A DNA stretch of 64,000 nucleotides. Origin: Gigantopelta aegis (lineage: Eukaryota; Mollusca; Gastropoda; Neomphalida; Peltospiridae). The DNA lies in assembly GCF_016097555.1 (NCBI RefSeq), contig NC_054713.1, positions 41,548,390 through 41,612,389 of the forward strand. Direction: 5' to 3'. Numbering within the stretch: position 1 is the stretch's first letter; each line of letters begins with the position of its first letter. A program made the position numbers and the translations under genes. The notes beneath the pieces are model-generated. The model worked only from the letters and a program-made list of their open reading frames with translations, made no database searches and was not told the origin of the DNA. This document shows, piece after piece, positions 1 through 10,500 of this stretch.

Positions 1-259
1 TGTTGATATTATGCAATAATGTACATTATATATCGTTGAATATGCATACCAGTCTAAAAGCCTTGTGTGAGCATTACTTTAATAATAAATAAAATGTTTT
101 CTACTTCCTAGGTCGACGCCGTCTGTTTACTCGCTGAGTACACTTAACATCAGTGCAGTTGCTCCAGTGTTTAATGTTGTTGGAAGTTTCTGTTCGTTAT
201 TTAATGTATTTTAACCATTACAATCAAATTGTTTCTAAGTAATTATTTGTCTGTCATTC

Positions 260-397
260 ATAAACATTCATAGAAGATGATCCCCAATCATGTTGATATC
301 GTCTTCTTTGTCAAAATTAAATCATTTATAAACATTCAGAGACGATGATCCCCAATCATGTTGATATCGTCTTCTTTGTCAAAATTAAATCATTTAT
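260..397. repeat. Two-copy direct repeat, period 68 bp
   Basis: Two nearly identical copies, each containing GATGATCCCCAATCATG and GTCTTCTTTGTC, lie head to tail, with the start of a third. The flanks (1-259) are AT-rich and show nothing recognisable. Confidence 0.85.
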
Positions 398-678
398 AAA
401 CTTTGCAACTGGTCTGAGTCGAGTTTGATTGATTCACTGGAACGTTTTACTCGGCGAGTGTGGAAATAACGTCCTTGGAACAAATTGCTTTTCAAACTCT
501 TCGGTAATCCACACAGAGTTTTCTTCCGTCGATATTTCATTTTGCTTCTGTTATATCTTTTCACTCCACCAACTAATATGGATGAACCGCCTGACGGAAT
601 AAGCTGTACGGTGTTTATAGAGGGAGTTTGAAAATAAAACTGCCTGACTGTAATCGATATTAGTTGACACTCTCTCAA
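394..678 (-). other. Unidentified 94-residue open frame
   Basis: This stretch is open for 94 residues and is rich in basic residues near the middle (KMKYRRKK, TRRVKR). It resembles no family I know. A possible acceptor (TACAGTCAG) lies near its start and no clear donor follows. Part of it (about 470-560) resembles the repeat units that follow to the right, with a shared TTTTCAAACT and TTCCGTCGATAT, which argues against a host exon. It may simply be an open stretch of a repeat. Confidence 0.15.
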
Positions 679-1790
679 TTAAATGAAAGGTATTTAATTA
701 CACTTAGCTTGATGTCAGCTGGAAATAGCTGTCATTATCTTGTCTAGTGAATAAAGAAACATTTCAGTGTGGATTCTTCACATGCTTGTATGTTCCATTA
801 TTTTCCAGTCAAGTGTGTAGAAAATTGGAAAGTACATCAGTGGTAATTGCAAATGGGTGGCAAAACTGATAATATCAGTGACATCTGTAGGGAATGCTCT
901 GTGATTGCAATTAATGCTATGGACAAACTTGCATTTATATTTATAAATGACACGTATAATCGTGTATGTATTGGCGTAATACGTGTTATAAGATACGATT
1001 CTTTATGTGTTAGATCAACAAATAAAATATAATTAAACGTCTATGGAACAATTATGTTTTCAAACTAAAACTCGACATACAGTTTCTTCCGTCGATTTCT
1101 CACATGTTTACGTGCTTCATTTTGTCCAGCCATGTGTGGGGAAACTGGAAATTACATCAGTGCTGAATACAAATGGGTGGTAGAATCGATAATATCGATG
1201 ACCTCTGTAAGGAATCTGTGATTACAATTAATAACATGGACATGGTTTTATTTAGTTTTTTCAATGACATGAATAATCATTTATGTATTGGCACAATAAG
1301 TTATCGCATGTCGTAAAATAGTTTTCTTTATGTGATAGACCAACACGTAAAATATGGTAACACTTGCATTTAGTTTAACATAATAGATGTATAATCGTGT
1401 ATGTATTGGCGTAAATAGTTCTTGCATTGAATGTCGTAGAAATACAATGCTTTATGTGATTGACCAACAAGTAAAATGTAATTAACTTCTATGGAATATT
1501 TGTGTTTTCAACTACTTGATGGTGTCTACCGTCGATATCTCACATGCTTGTATGCTTTATTTTGTCCAGTTAAGTGTGTGGACAATTGGAGGTACATCAG
1601 TGGTAAGTGCAAATGGGTGGAAGGATCGATTATATCGATGACCTTTGTGATTTCAAATAATAATATGGACACGCCTGTATGCTTCAGTTTGTCCAGATAA
1701 GTGTGTGGAAAATGAAGGAACGTCAGTTGGCATTGCAAATGGGTGGCGGGATCGATTATATCGATTACCTCAGTAGGCAGTCCTTCATGA
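470..1790. repeat. Degenerate long tandem repeat, about 3-4 units
   Basis: Imperfect units of roughly 300-450 bp follow each other. Each carries TTCCGTCGATNTCTCACATG, then TTNTGTCCAG, then AAGTGTGTGG, CAAATGGGTGG and a palindromic block of the type ATCGATNATATCGAT. Recognisable starts are near 470, 1045 and 1495, with a shortened unit near 1670. Copies differ by many substitutions and indels, so the array is old. Open frames inside it are short and differ between units. Confidence 0.65.
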
Positions 1791-1799
1791 TTATATGCT

Positions 1800-2137
1800 G
1801 ACTGTCCACACCAGCCTAATGTGCTCTAGTGGTGTCTGTTAGTAGATCCAATAGGTGACTTTTCGTCAGTTCAGTTCAGTCATAACAGTCAGAACTTCAC
1901 AGTCACCGTTGATTAAGGTAATACTAAATCAAATAACTTCCAGCTGGGTCACAGTTCGAGGTGCACCCAACTTTTCATAGAGAAGTGAACAATGCAAGTC
2001 TTGTGATTGGTGATAAATGTGAGTGTGTTGGTTGTAAACAAAATAGTTCCATCTGCTTTAGATGGCGTGGGAACCAAAGTTCCCGACTGCGCTTCAAGTT
2101 TGCACAAATCACAAATGTGTCATACTAGTAACGTTAT
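1800..2137. other. Intergenic, little recognised
   Basis: A short piece near 1818 (GTGCTCTAGTGGTGTC) is the 3' end of the common SINE. The remainder shows no gene or repeat that I recognise. Confidence 0.5.
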
Positions 2138-2313
2138 ATGGATTCGTTCTTGTTCCAACCAGTGCACCACAACTGAACAAAAGGCGTGGTATGTGCTTTC
2201 CTGTATGTGGGAAAGTGCATATAAAAGATCCCTTGCTGTCAGAATTACCAAATGTTTGAAATCCAATAGCCGATGCTTAAATAATTAATGTGCTCTAGTG
2301 GTGTCGTAAAACA
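2138..2313 (+). mobile_element. SINE fragment, 5'-truncated
   Basis: This copy of the main SINE body begins in the TTCTTGTTCCAACCAGTGCA region. It continues through GTGCATATAAAAGATCCCTT and ATCCAATAGCCGATG to the tail TGCTCTAGTGGTGTCGTAAA. The tRNA-like head is missing. Confidence 0.85.
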
Positions 2314-2571
2314 AACCGCCCGCGCTTGGCAAGTGCAAGAGAGCACAAGCCCAGGGTTGGTAGCGGGCGAAGGTTGGTTTTGGTGGTATTGAATTTGCAA
2401 ATGTCCCGTAGGAAAGTCAAATAGAAAATGTTGCATACTTTCTTGAAGGTACTACTGACCCATAATTTAGAACGGTTCAACGAAAATGAAAATGGAGCTA
2501 ATTGGCTGATTTGACTTAGTTGATCGAAAAGTAGCATCTCCTCGCTCGCCTCATATGCGATGAATTTATAC

Positions 2572-2815
2572 GGTGGGCTATTTCTCGTTCCAGCCAATAC
2601 TCCACGACTGGTGTAACAAAGACCGTAGTATGTACTGTCCTGTCTGTGTGATTGTGCATATAAAAGATCCCTTGCTGGTAATCAAAAAGAATAGTCCATG
2701 AAGTGGCGACAGCGGGTTGCCTCTCTCAATATCTGTGTGGTCCTTAACCATATGTCCGACGCCATGTCTTGAGTGCGTTGTTAAATATAATATTTCCTTC
2801 CTTCCTTCCTTCATC
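2572..2815 (+). mobile_element. SINE, second tail type, 5'-truncated
   Basis: The shared SINE body (CTCGTTCCAGCC, CATATAAAAGATCCCTTGCT) is followed by the alternative 3' part: CCATGAAGTGGCGACAGCGG, GGTCCTTAACCATATG, then the TTCCTTCC tail. The interval 2314-2571 before it holds nothing recognised. Confidence 0.85.
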
Positions 2816-2885
2816 CCAGCCAGTGACTCACGACAAACAGACCAAAGACAATTGTATGAAAAAGATCCAGACCTGTTTCTTGGTA

Positions 2886-3417
2886 CGGAGCGGGATGTAG
2901 CTCAGTCGGTAGAGCGCTTGCTTTTGGTGCTTGGGTCTTAGGGTCGAATCCCATCAGCATAACCATTGCGTTGTTTCCTGTTCCAACCAAGGAACCGTGG
3001 GTGGTATATCAAATACCGCGGTATGTGCTCTTCTGTTATTAGGGAAAAGTTAAATTTGTTTTGTTTAATAACAACTATAGATCACATTGATTTATTAATC
3101 ATCGCCTATTGCAATTCAACCATTTGGTCATTTTGGCTTAGAGAGAAAACCCATAACATTTTTCCATCGGTAGCACGGGATCTTTTATATGCACTATCCC
3201 ACAGATATGATAGCACATACCACGGCCTTTGATGTACCAGTCGTGGTGCACTGGTTAGTGCCTGTTGGAAAATGCACATAAAAAATCCCTTGTTGCTAAT
3301 GAAAAATATAGCGGGTTTTCTCTGAAGACTATTTGTCAGAATTATCAAGTGTTTGACATCCAATATGGGTTGAAGAAAATAATCAATGTGCTCTAGTAGG
3401 TCGTTAACCAATCAAAC
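2886..3417. mobile_element. Cluster of three SINE pieces
   Basis: From 2886 to about 3050 lies a plus-strand SINE head with tRNA-like boxes (A-box TAGCTCAGTCGG, B-box GGGTCGAATCC). From about 3053 to 3255 there is a minus-strand copy, tail first (TTTGTTTAATAACAAC, ending CCAGTCGTGGTGCACTGG). From 3258 to 3417 comes a plus-strand 3' portion ending GTGCTCTAGTAGGTCGTTAA. The head is a tRNA pseudogene part of the SINE, not a tRNA gene. Confidence 0.8.
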
Positions 3418-3418
3418 A

Positions 3419-3990
3419 TTAAAGGAACATTCCTCAGTTTGCTGCATTGTAAGATGTTTCTCTTAAAGGGACATTCCTCAGTTTGCTGCGCTGTAAGATG
3501 TTTCTCTTAAAGGGACATTCCTCAGTTTGCTGCATTGTAAGATGTTTCTCTTAAAGGGACATTCCTCAGTTTGCTGCACTGTAAGATGTTTCTCTTAAAG
3601 GGACATTCCTCAGTTTGCTGCACTGTAAGATGTTTCTCTTAAAGGGACATTCCTCAGTTTGCTGCACTGTAAGATGTTTCTCTTAAAGGGACATTCCTGA
3701 GTTTGCTGCACTGTAAGATGTTTCTCTTAAAGGGACATTCCTGAGTTTGCTGCACTGTAAGATGTTTCTCTTAAAGGAACATTCCTCAGTTTGCTGCATT
3801 GTAAGATGTTTCTCTTAAAGGGACATTCCTCAGTTTGCTGCACTGTAAGATGTTTCTCTTAAAGGAACATTCCTCAGTTTTCTGCACTGTAAGATGTTTC
3901 TCTTAAAGGGACATTCCTGAGTTTGCTGCACTGTAAGATGTTTCTCTTAAAGGGACATTCCTGAGTTTGCTGCACTGTAAGATGTTTCTC
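3419..3990 (+). repeat. 44-bp tandem array built from a MITE end
   Basis: Thirteen units of exactly 44 bp follow one another with no length change (13 x 44 = 572). Each unit starts TTAAAGGGACATTCC and runs through GTTTGCTGCACTGTAAGATG to TTTCTC. This is the first 42-44 bp of the TTAA-flanked MITE that begins at 3991, directly in register. Units differ only by scattered substitutions (CTCAG/CTGAG, GGGAC/GGAAC). The array therefore looks like a terminal segment of the MITE amplified in tandem. Confidence 0.92.
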
Positions 3991-4358
3991 TTAAAGGAAC
4001 ATTCCTGAGTTTGCTGCATTGTAACATGTTTCCGACTAATAAAATACATCTACGATTAAACTTACATATTAAATCTATTTTCTCGTTTAAAATATCAGTG
4101 TCTGTATATGCAATGTGTTTCTGCTCATCTTAATATTTGTAAGAAGCCCAAACTGGATTTTGTCTTCAAATAATGTCGTACGTACGAAAACAAATTTAAC
4201 CTAGTACAAATATTAGAACGATCAGAAACACGTTTGATATACAGCCACTAATATTTTATACAGAAAAATATATTTGATATGTAATTACAATTGTTAAAAA
4301 GTCTTTGTTAGTCGATAACATCTTAAAAAGTGAAGCAAACTCAGGAATGTCCCTTTAA
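3991..4358. mobile_element. TTAA foldback MITE, copy 1
   Basis: This 368-bp non-autonomous DNA element starts TTAAAGGAACATTCC and ends GGAATGTCCCTTTAA. The left half is an imperfect reverse complement of the right half along its whole length. The palindrome CGTACGTACG sits at 4177-4186, almost exactly in the middle. TTAA at both ends is the target preference of piggyBac-type elements, but no transposase is present and the superfamily is inferred only from this. Confidence 0.88.
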
Positions 4359-4382
4359 CCTTTGTTGTTGATTTTGTAAGAA

Positions 4383-4550
4383 GTTTTTGTTTGTTTAACG
4401 ACACATTCATTTATTAATCATCAGCTATTGGATGTCAAACATTTGGTAATTTTTGACGTATAGTCTTAAAGAGGAAACCCGCTACATTTTTTCCATTGGT
4501 AGACAGGACAGCACATATCATGGCATTTGATATACCAGTCGTGACAGTCT
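4383..4550 (-). mobile_element. SINE fragment
   Basis: In reverse orientation, tail GTTTGTTTAACGACAC, then CATCAGCTATTGGATGTC, GGAAACCCGCTACATTTTTT and ATACCAGTCGTG. It is truncated before the head and has a small internal deletion. Confidence 0.85.
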
Positions 4551-5115
4551 TTGTAAGAGTAACGCATGCAGAGTTTTGTCTCTCATTTCTACACCCTGTG
4601 CTAAATAACCGCGTGTTACACATCATATAGACACAGTTTAAAAGCAGCTGAGATGCCATTAAAAAAACATTCCGTTTCTTTGAGACCACCAAGACGGAAT
4701 ATATATTAATGTCTGTGTCCTTTAGTAAGCATTTTTTTTACCTTGTCATTAAGCAATGAATATTTTTCGTGCTGGGGTGTCATTAAACATCTATTCCATT
4801 ATATTCTATTCAACAATACATTGCATTTCGGCATATACATTATCATCTTGTCATAAGCATGCATTTCTTTACTCATGATTCAACGATGAATTGAATTACG
4901 GAATATACATTAACATCTGTGTCCTTAAACAATCACGTCTTTACCTTGTAATTCAACAATGAATTGCAATACGGAATATATATTAACATCTTTGTCACAA
5001 ACAAGCATTTCTTTACTTTTTATTCAACAATGAATTGCAATACGGAATATACCTTGTCATCTTTGTCATAAGCATGCATTTCTTCACTTTGTAATTCAAC
5101 AATGAATTGCACTTT
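4551..5115. repeat. Degenerate ~95-bp tandem repeat
   Basis: From about 4805 the sequence repeats a unit of about 95 bp four times, containing TTCAACAATGAATTGCAATA, CGGAATATACATTAACATC and AAGCATGCATTTCTT. Around 4755-4790 lies a short SINE tail of the type GTGCTGGGGTGTCATTAAAC. No coding potential is seen. Confidence 0.7.
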
Positions 5116-6088
5116 ATAAAAATAAACAAACGAGGCGTCCCAAACTCAGAATATTTTTCATTGTAATGAGTTATGCCTTAGTTGAAAACATTTATCAGGC
5201 TTACAGAAATGGAAATTATAACAATGAATTATGAATTTATAAAAATTGAGAAAAATTATAAGTTATAATGAAATGAAAATATAATATTTTACAATAAGTT
5301 ATATGAAAATCTAGAAACTGCAATTTTAATTTAAAAAACAAGAGTTTAGTTTTTAATCTAAAAATACCAATAAATGTTAATACTGACATTTATGAAAATC
5401 TAGAAATGATAATTATTATAAATTATCATAATGTTAAATATTGTAATGAAATTTGTAAAATCTTAAAAAAAGATGCAATTATAAATTATTGTAATGAGAT
5501 GTATGCAAATCGAGAAATGAAAATAATAAATTAATATATTGTGATTCATTGCCCATTATGCATTATTAAAATGAGATTGTTAAAAATCTAAAGAATGACA
5601 ATTATAAATTAACATTACAATATTTATTAAAATCGAAAAAAGTTAATTATAAATTAATATAAGGATATTAAATTAGACAATTATAAATAAATATTATGTG
5701 TATTGATTATTTAATATTTACGAAAATCTAGAAAAGACAATTATAAATTAATGTTATAATAGTATTAATAATTATTATTTAATGATATTTATGAATTTTG
5801 TTTTATAAATTAAATCAATATAATCAAGTTCAAAAGTTTAAAATGTGAATATGATAATCTAAAACAGATAATTATAAATGAATACAATTAATTTTACGAA
5901 ACTACAAATAAAAATTATAAATTCTTGTAATGCTGGAGAATATATATACGTGTATATGTATATATTTTTTTGTTAACTTCAGATCAATAGGAAAATAAGG
6001 AAATGTAAATGTATCAAATGTAATATTATGTACATTCAATACAAACATATCAAACATTTTATCACCAATGTGGAGAGATGTAAACACT
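5116..6088. repeat. Very AT-rich degenerate tandem sequence
   Basis: An extremely AT-rich stretch in which motifs like GAAAATCTAGAAATGA and AATTATAAATTAATAT recur every 60-70 bp with heavy decay. No gene is recognised. Confidence 0.6.
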
Positions 6089-6089
6089 T

Positions 6090-6090
6090 T

Positions 6091-6163
<73 letters not shown>

Positions 6164-6303
6164 GACAGACAGAGACAGAGAGGAGGAAGAAGAGAGACGG
6201 AGAAATGGAAGAGACAGCGAGAAACAGGTGGAGAGAGAAAGAGATAGAGGGGGAGAAAGAGGGAGGGGGTAGGGAGGGAGAGAGAGAGAGAGGGGGGGGG
6301 GGG
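6090..6303. repeat. (GA)n microsatellite ending in poly-G
   Basis: About 65 bp of pure GA is followed by interrupted GA/GGA sequence and a run of about 13 G. Open frames across it are artefacts of the dinucleotide repeat. The next stretch, 6304-6860, holds no recognised feature except a decayed SINE tail near 6590-6625. Confidence 0.95.
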
Positions 6304-6859
6304 TTGTAAACGAGAAAAACTGCCCTCGGCCTCCTCGAATTATGGGTTGCGACGGTGACAACAGATTCTTCTCTCATACAAACCCATTAAAAATGTAAAT
6401 TGTAAAATATCCTACTATAACACCTTCTTCTGTCTTGTTTTTGTTTTGTTCTGTATTGTTTGTAATGCATGTGTAACTGACGAATATTGAAAAATAACGT
6501 ATCACGGTTAAGAAGGTTAACCCCTTTCGGGGTATTCATAGGGTTTTACCGTTCCAGTCTGATACCCATCCATGGCATACGAAAAATGTATCAATGTGCT
6601 ATAATGTCACCGTTAAACAAAATAAAGTATTTGTCGTTTTAGTTAATTAAAATAACACATATATTCTAAAAATTGTTTGAGACACTGGAAAGTATGATTG
6701 TGTTACAGTCCCCATGACAGTCGATCATTTCCTGTAGCATTGCCCCACTACCAGGACAAGACGAAAACAGTCTGGCATTCAGATGATCCAACGAATGAGA
6801 AACTATTCGGAAAAACTGTGGAGTTACTGGGTTCCTTATCTAGGCATTCTAACACGAAG

Positions 6860-7180
6860 AAGAAGAAGTTTAATATAAAAGCACAATTTTCTTGGAAACT
6901 TCTAAAACTCCACAAACTATTTTCTTGATTATCCCATTTTTGTTTATGGATACAGTACAATTCTCTTGGAAACCCCTTTAAAACTTCACAAATTATTTTC
7001 TTGGATATCTTTTTTTGTTTAAGAATAGAGTACAATTGTCTTAGAAACTCTTCTAAAACTCCACAAACTATCTTCTTGAATATCCTCTTTATGTTTAAGA
7101 ATACAATACAATTCTTTTGGAAACTCCTCTAAAACTCCACAAACTGTCTTCTTGAATACTTTCTTTTGTACCCGCCAATA
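6860..7180 (-). repeat. Tandem ~80-bp repeat at the 3' end of the PAN exon
   Basis: Read on the minus strand, a unit containing CAAGAAGACAGTTTGTGGAG and GTTTCCAAAAGAATTG is repeated about four times, getting more decayed to the left. The first unit is the last coding part of the PAN exon. The repeat thus grew out of coding sequence, and the in-frame stop of the gene falls at the end of the first unit. Confidence 0.8.
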
Positions 7181-7369
7181 TTTCACAGTTAGAGATGCCA
7201 CTCCCAGTAAACGATGGGGTGGGGTTGAAGTTCGTTCCCCAACAGGTATCTTGTTGCAGACAGGCCATTATACACGCTGTCTCCGTATACATCCAATGTT
7301 CGATCACTGATGTAGCGATAATCCTTCTCCCAACTTTCATTTCTCCAAATAGCACTGACGCTGAGATAG
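7095..7369 (-). CDS. Exon 6: PAN/Apple-like domain and stop
   Basis: The acceptor is TGTTCCAG and the exon enters in phase 1. It encodes about 90 residues with Cys spacing C-x3-C-x5-C and a later NCEIL, as in PAN/Apple domains that mediate protein or sugar binding. The last 22 residues (from [11 protein letters not shown]) are the first copy of the ~80-bp tandem repeat that continues past the stop, so the present C-terminus may be newer than the domain. Confidence 0.8.
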
Positions 7370-7405
7370 CTGGAACAGGATAAAACAGATATATACATGT
7401 CTTGG

Positions 7406-7490
<85 letters not shown>

Positions 7491-7500
7491 GTATAAATAA

Positions 7501-7544
<44 letters not shown>

Positions 7545-10500
7545 TTTAGCCAATTTAAGATTTGTAAGGAGTGGCAGTCCTCCATGGCAGTTAAATGATG
7601 TATTGTCCAGTAAAGGATCTCCTCAGGGGAGGCTGTCCTACTATAGGCGAGGCACTAGATAAAGATTCATGGAATCAACCACTATTTTGCCAAATACCCA
7701 TTGGCACTGTGCAGAGATATGGTCTTGTTCGCGGATGATGGTTTTGTCTTTTAGATTTCCATGAATAGTATTGAAATGTGGTTAATTTTAGGAATATTTT
7801 ATTAACCACTTTATATATAAAACAATTACCAATGGGCTAATTGTGGCAATGAACACGTAAGCCCCGGTGAAAGGATGTTTTAACAAGGTGATGACTGTTT
7901 CGATGATTCGTTTATCAAGAGCTGGGTTGTAGAGGACTGCCACTTCCAAGGCAATAGGTTTCGGTTTACAGAAAGACAGGCAGTTTATTAAAGTATCCCC
8001 TCAGTCTCAACAGAATGAATGAATGAATGAATGAATGAATGAACGAATGAATGAATGGGTGTTTAACGACAGCCCAGCACGAAACATACATCGGATATTA
8101 GGTGTCAAAGCAGTCTCATCAAAATAAAATATTATACGTCTCTGATTTGATATTATTTTTAGGGGATTCCTCGTTAAGAATATTGCAGTACTCGGTGTAA
8201 GTAAGTGGCTGTTGGGCCTTGCAACAAGGTCTATTATACTGGAATCGGGGAGGAAAAAAGTAACAAAAACGGAATGAGAACTATCTGCTTAAAGGGACAT
8301 TCCTGAGTTTGTTCCATTGTAAGATGTTTCCGACTAATAAAATCTTTTAACGTCTAAAAATACACATTAAATATATTTTCTTGTTTAGAATATCGGTGTC
8401 TGTATATACAATGTGCTTCTGGTCGTCTTAATTTTTTTTAAGAAGCCCAAACTGGATTTTGTTTTCAAATAATTTCGTACGTACAAAAATGAGAAACATT
8501 CTAGAATGACCAGAAACACGCTTAATATACAGCCACTAATATTTTATGGAGAAAAATATATTTGATATGTAATTACAATCGTTAAAATGTCTTTGTTAGT
8601 CGATAACATCTTAAAAATATCAGCAAACTCAGGAATGTCCCTTTAAAGGACTCCAATGGAAGCAGTGTGTTGGAGATGATGGCTGGCGGTTCTGAGCAGT
8701 GTGTGTCCAGTGTTTCTATTCCACCGCAGTTCGACGAGGGTTCGGGGCAGCCTTGGCGTACAACTATACGTACGGACACTCCACGAGTCTGGGTCTGTGT
8801 TTCTAGTCTACCGCAGTTCGACGAAGAGACGGACCGAAGGTTCGGGGCAGCCTTGGCGTCAATAAGTCTCTGTTAGTCGATAACATCTTAACAGTAAACT
8901 CAGGCATGTCCCTTTAACTGTGAATATTTTTATTGCAGACAGCTTCGAAATGGTAACTATTAGACTTACATTGACTGGGGAAACCATATAGTTCGTAACT
9001 TGATAGCATTGGGGGTATTTTTTGTGGCAATTCCAGGACATGGAAATGTAGTCCTTTTTTATTATTATTAAAACTTGTTTTTATCCCACTGCCCCTTTTC
9101 CTTTCTCTCCTTTGAATTTCATCTCATTTCTTCACAATCTGGCAAGTCCATTTTCCATTAGTTTTAGCTGTGGGCTTATAGTTTGACCACTTCAAAGTAT
9201 TTAGTAGTTACATCTGGCATTGTTAAGAGGCACTTGTAATCACCTACTATAATCCCCTACTACTGGCGATCGTTAGTTAGTGCCGCGGGTCAGACCAGTT
9301 TTATTAGCGGTAGATGACGAGGACTTCTGGGTTAGTACACAGAGACTGCACCCATGGAGGAAGTTGAAACAGGTCGGCGATGGTGTAGACAGCTCAGAAC
9401 ACAGAGTCGGAGGAAACTGACAGAGAGAGAGTCGAAACAGATTGAAATAATGGGACAAATTGGAAAGTTTTTTTTATATTAAAATAATGAGAATGATGAA
9501 AAAATGGGTGTGTTTGTTTAAACAAATATCGTGGGAGAAAACGTTGGACAAAACGGATTGTCCTTTTCGTTATATATTGCCCCCAGGCAGGCATAGCTTC
9601 ATTAAATATCTACAGTCCTACTGATATTAATATAACATAATGAAACTGGTATAACCATTTGGCGTAAATAATTGTAGTATTATCCATATGCAATTTACTA
9701 GTACTTACGTCTACAACCATATACATTGCCACTTGAGTCACAGCACACATGTCTTGACGAATCATTTCCTGAAGAAAAACAGAAATCACAATTAAATGTA
9801 CATTATTATTTTAAAAAACTATTATTCACAATAATGTAAAATAAACAGTTACATAAAAATGTTAATGCATATACATTTGAAGCTATCTTGGTGTTGATGT
9901 TAATGATGATAATATTGATGCTGATGTTGATGTTGACGTTAATGATGATAATCGTAGTGGTTATTTTTTTGATGGTGTTGATGCTGGTGTTAATATTAAT
10001 GATGATAGTTGTAGTGATTGCGTTTTTGATGGTGTTGATGCTGATGTTGATGTTAATGATGATAATCGTAGTGGTTGTGTTTTTGGTGTTGTTGATGCTG
10101 CTACTGATGCTAATGCTGGTAATCGTAGTGGTTGTGTTTTTGGTGGTGTTGATTCTGTTTCTGCTGATATTTATCATGTGTACACTTACCAGATACTCCT
10201 ACACAATCTTCATTAAATCTTCCATCGCCATCATTGTCTGAAAAAAAAGATAATACTCAAAATGACGTCACTGAGTCTCAAGGCATATTAAAAATATATA
10301 TTATAATATAATATAACGTAATGTAATGTAATGTAATGTAATGTAATGTAATGTAATGTAATATCTTTCTGTCAACCTTCCTTTTGGTCTTTATTTCCAT
10401 ATAACCAGATGGAAATTATGTCAGTCAAATAACGTCTTTTTTGGCAAGATATTAATTCAAGCATAGACATAGATGATGAAAACTAAAATATAAAAATATT

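Noticed and set aside
2886-2960. tRNA gene
   Set aside because: A- and B-box-like sequences are present, but they are the head of a SINE; the cloverleaf cannot be completed and the SINE body follows.
3419-3990. CRISPR-like array of regularly spaced repeats
   Set aside because: Units are contiguous 44-bp copies of a MITE end with no unique spacers, in an animal genome.
9888-10241. Met/Leu/Val-rich small protein
   Set aside because: It is the intronic TGATG minisatellite read in frame and overlaps exon 4 of the opposite strand.
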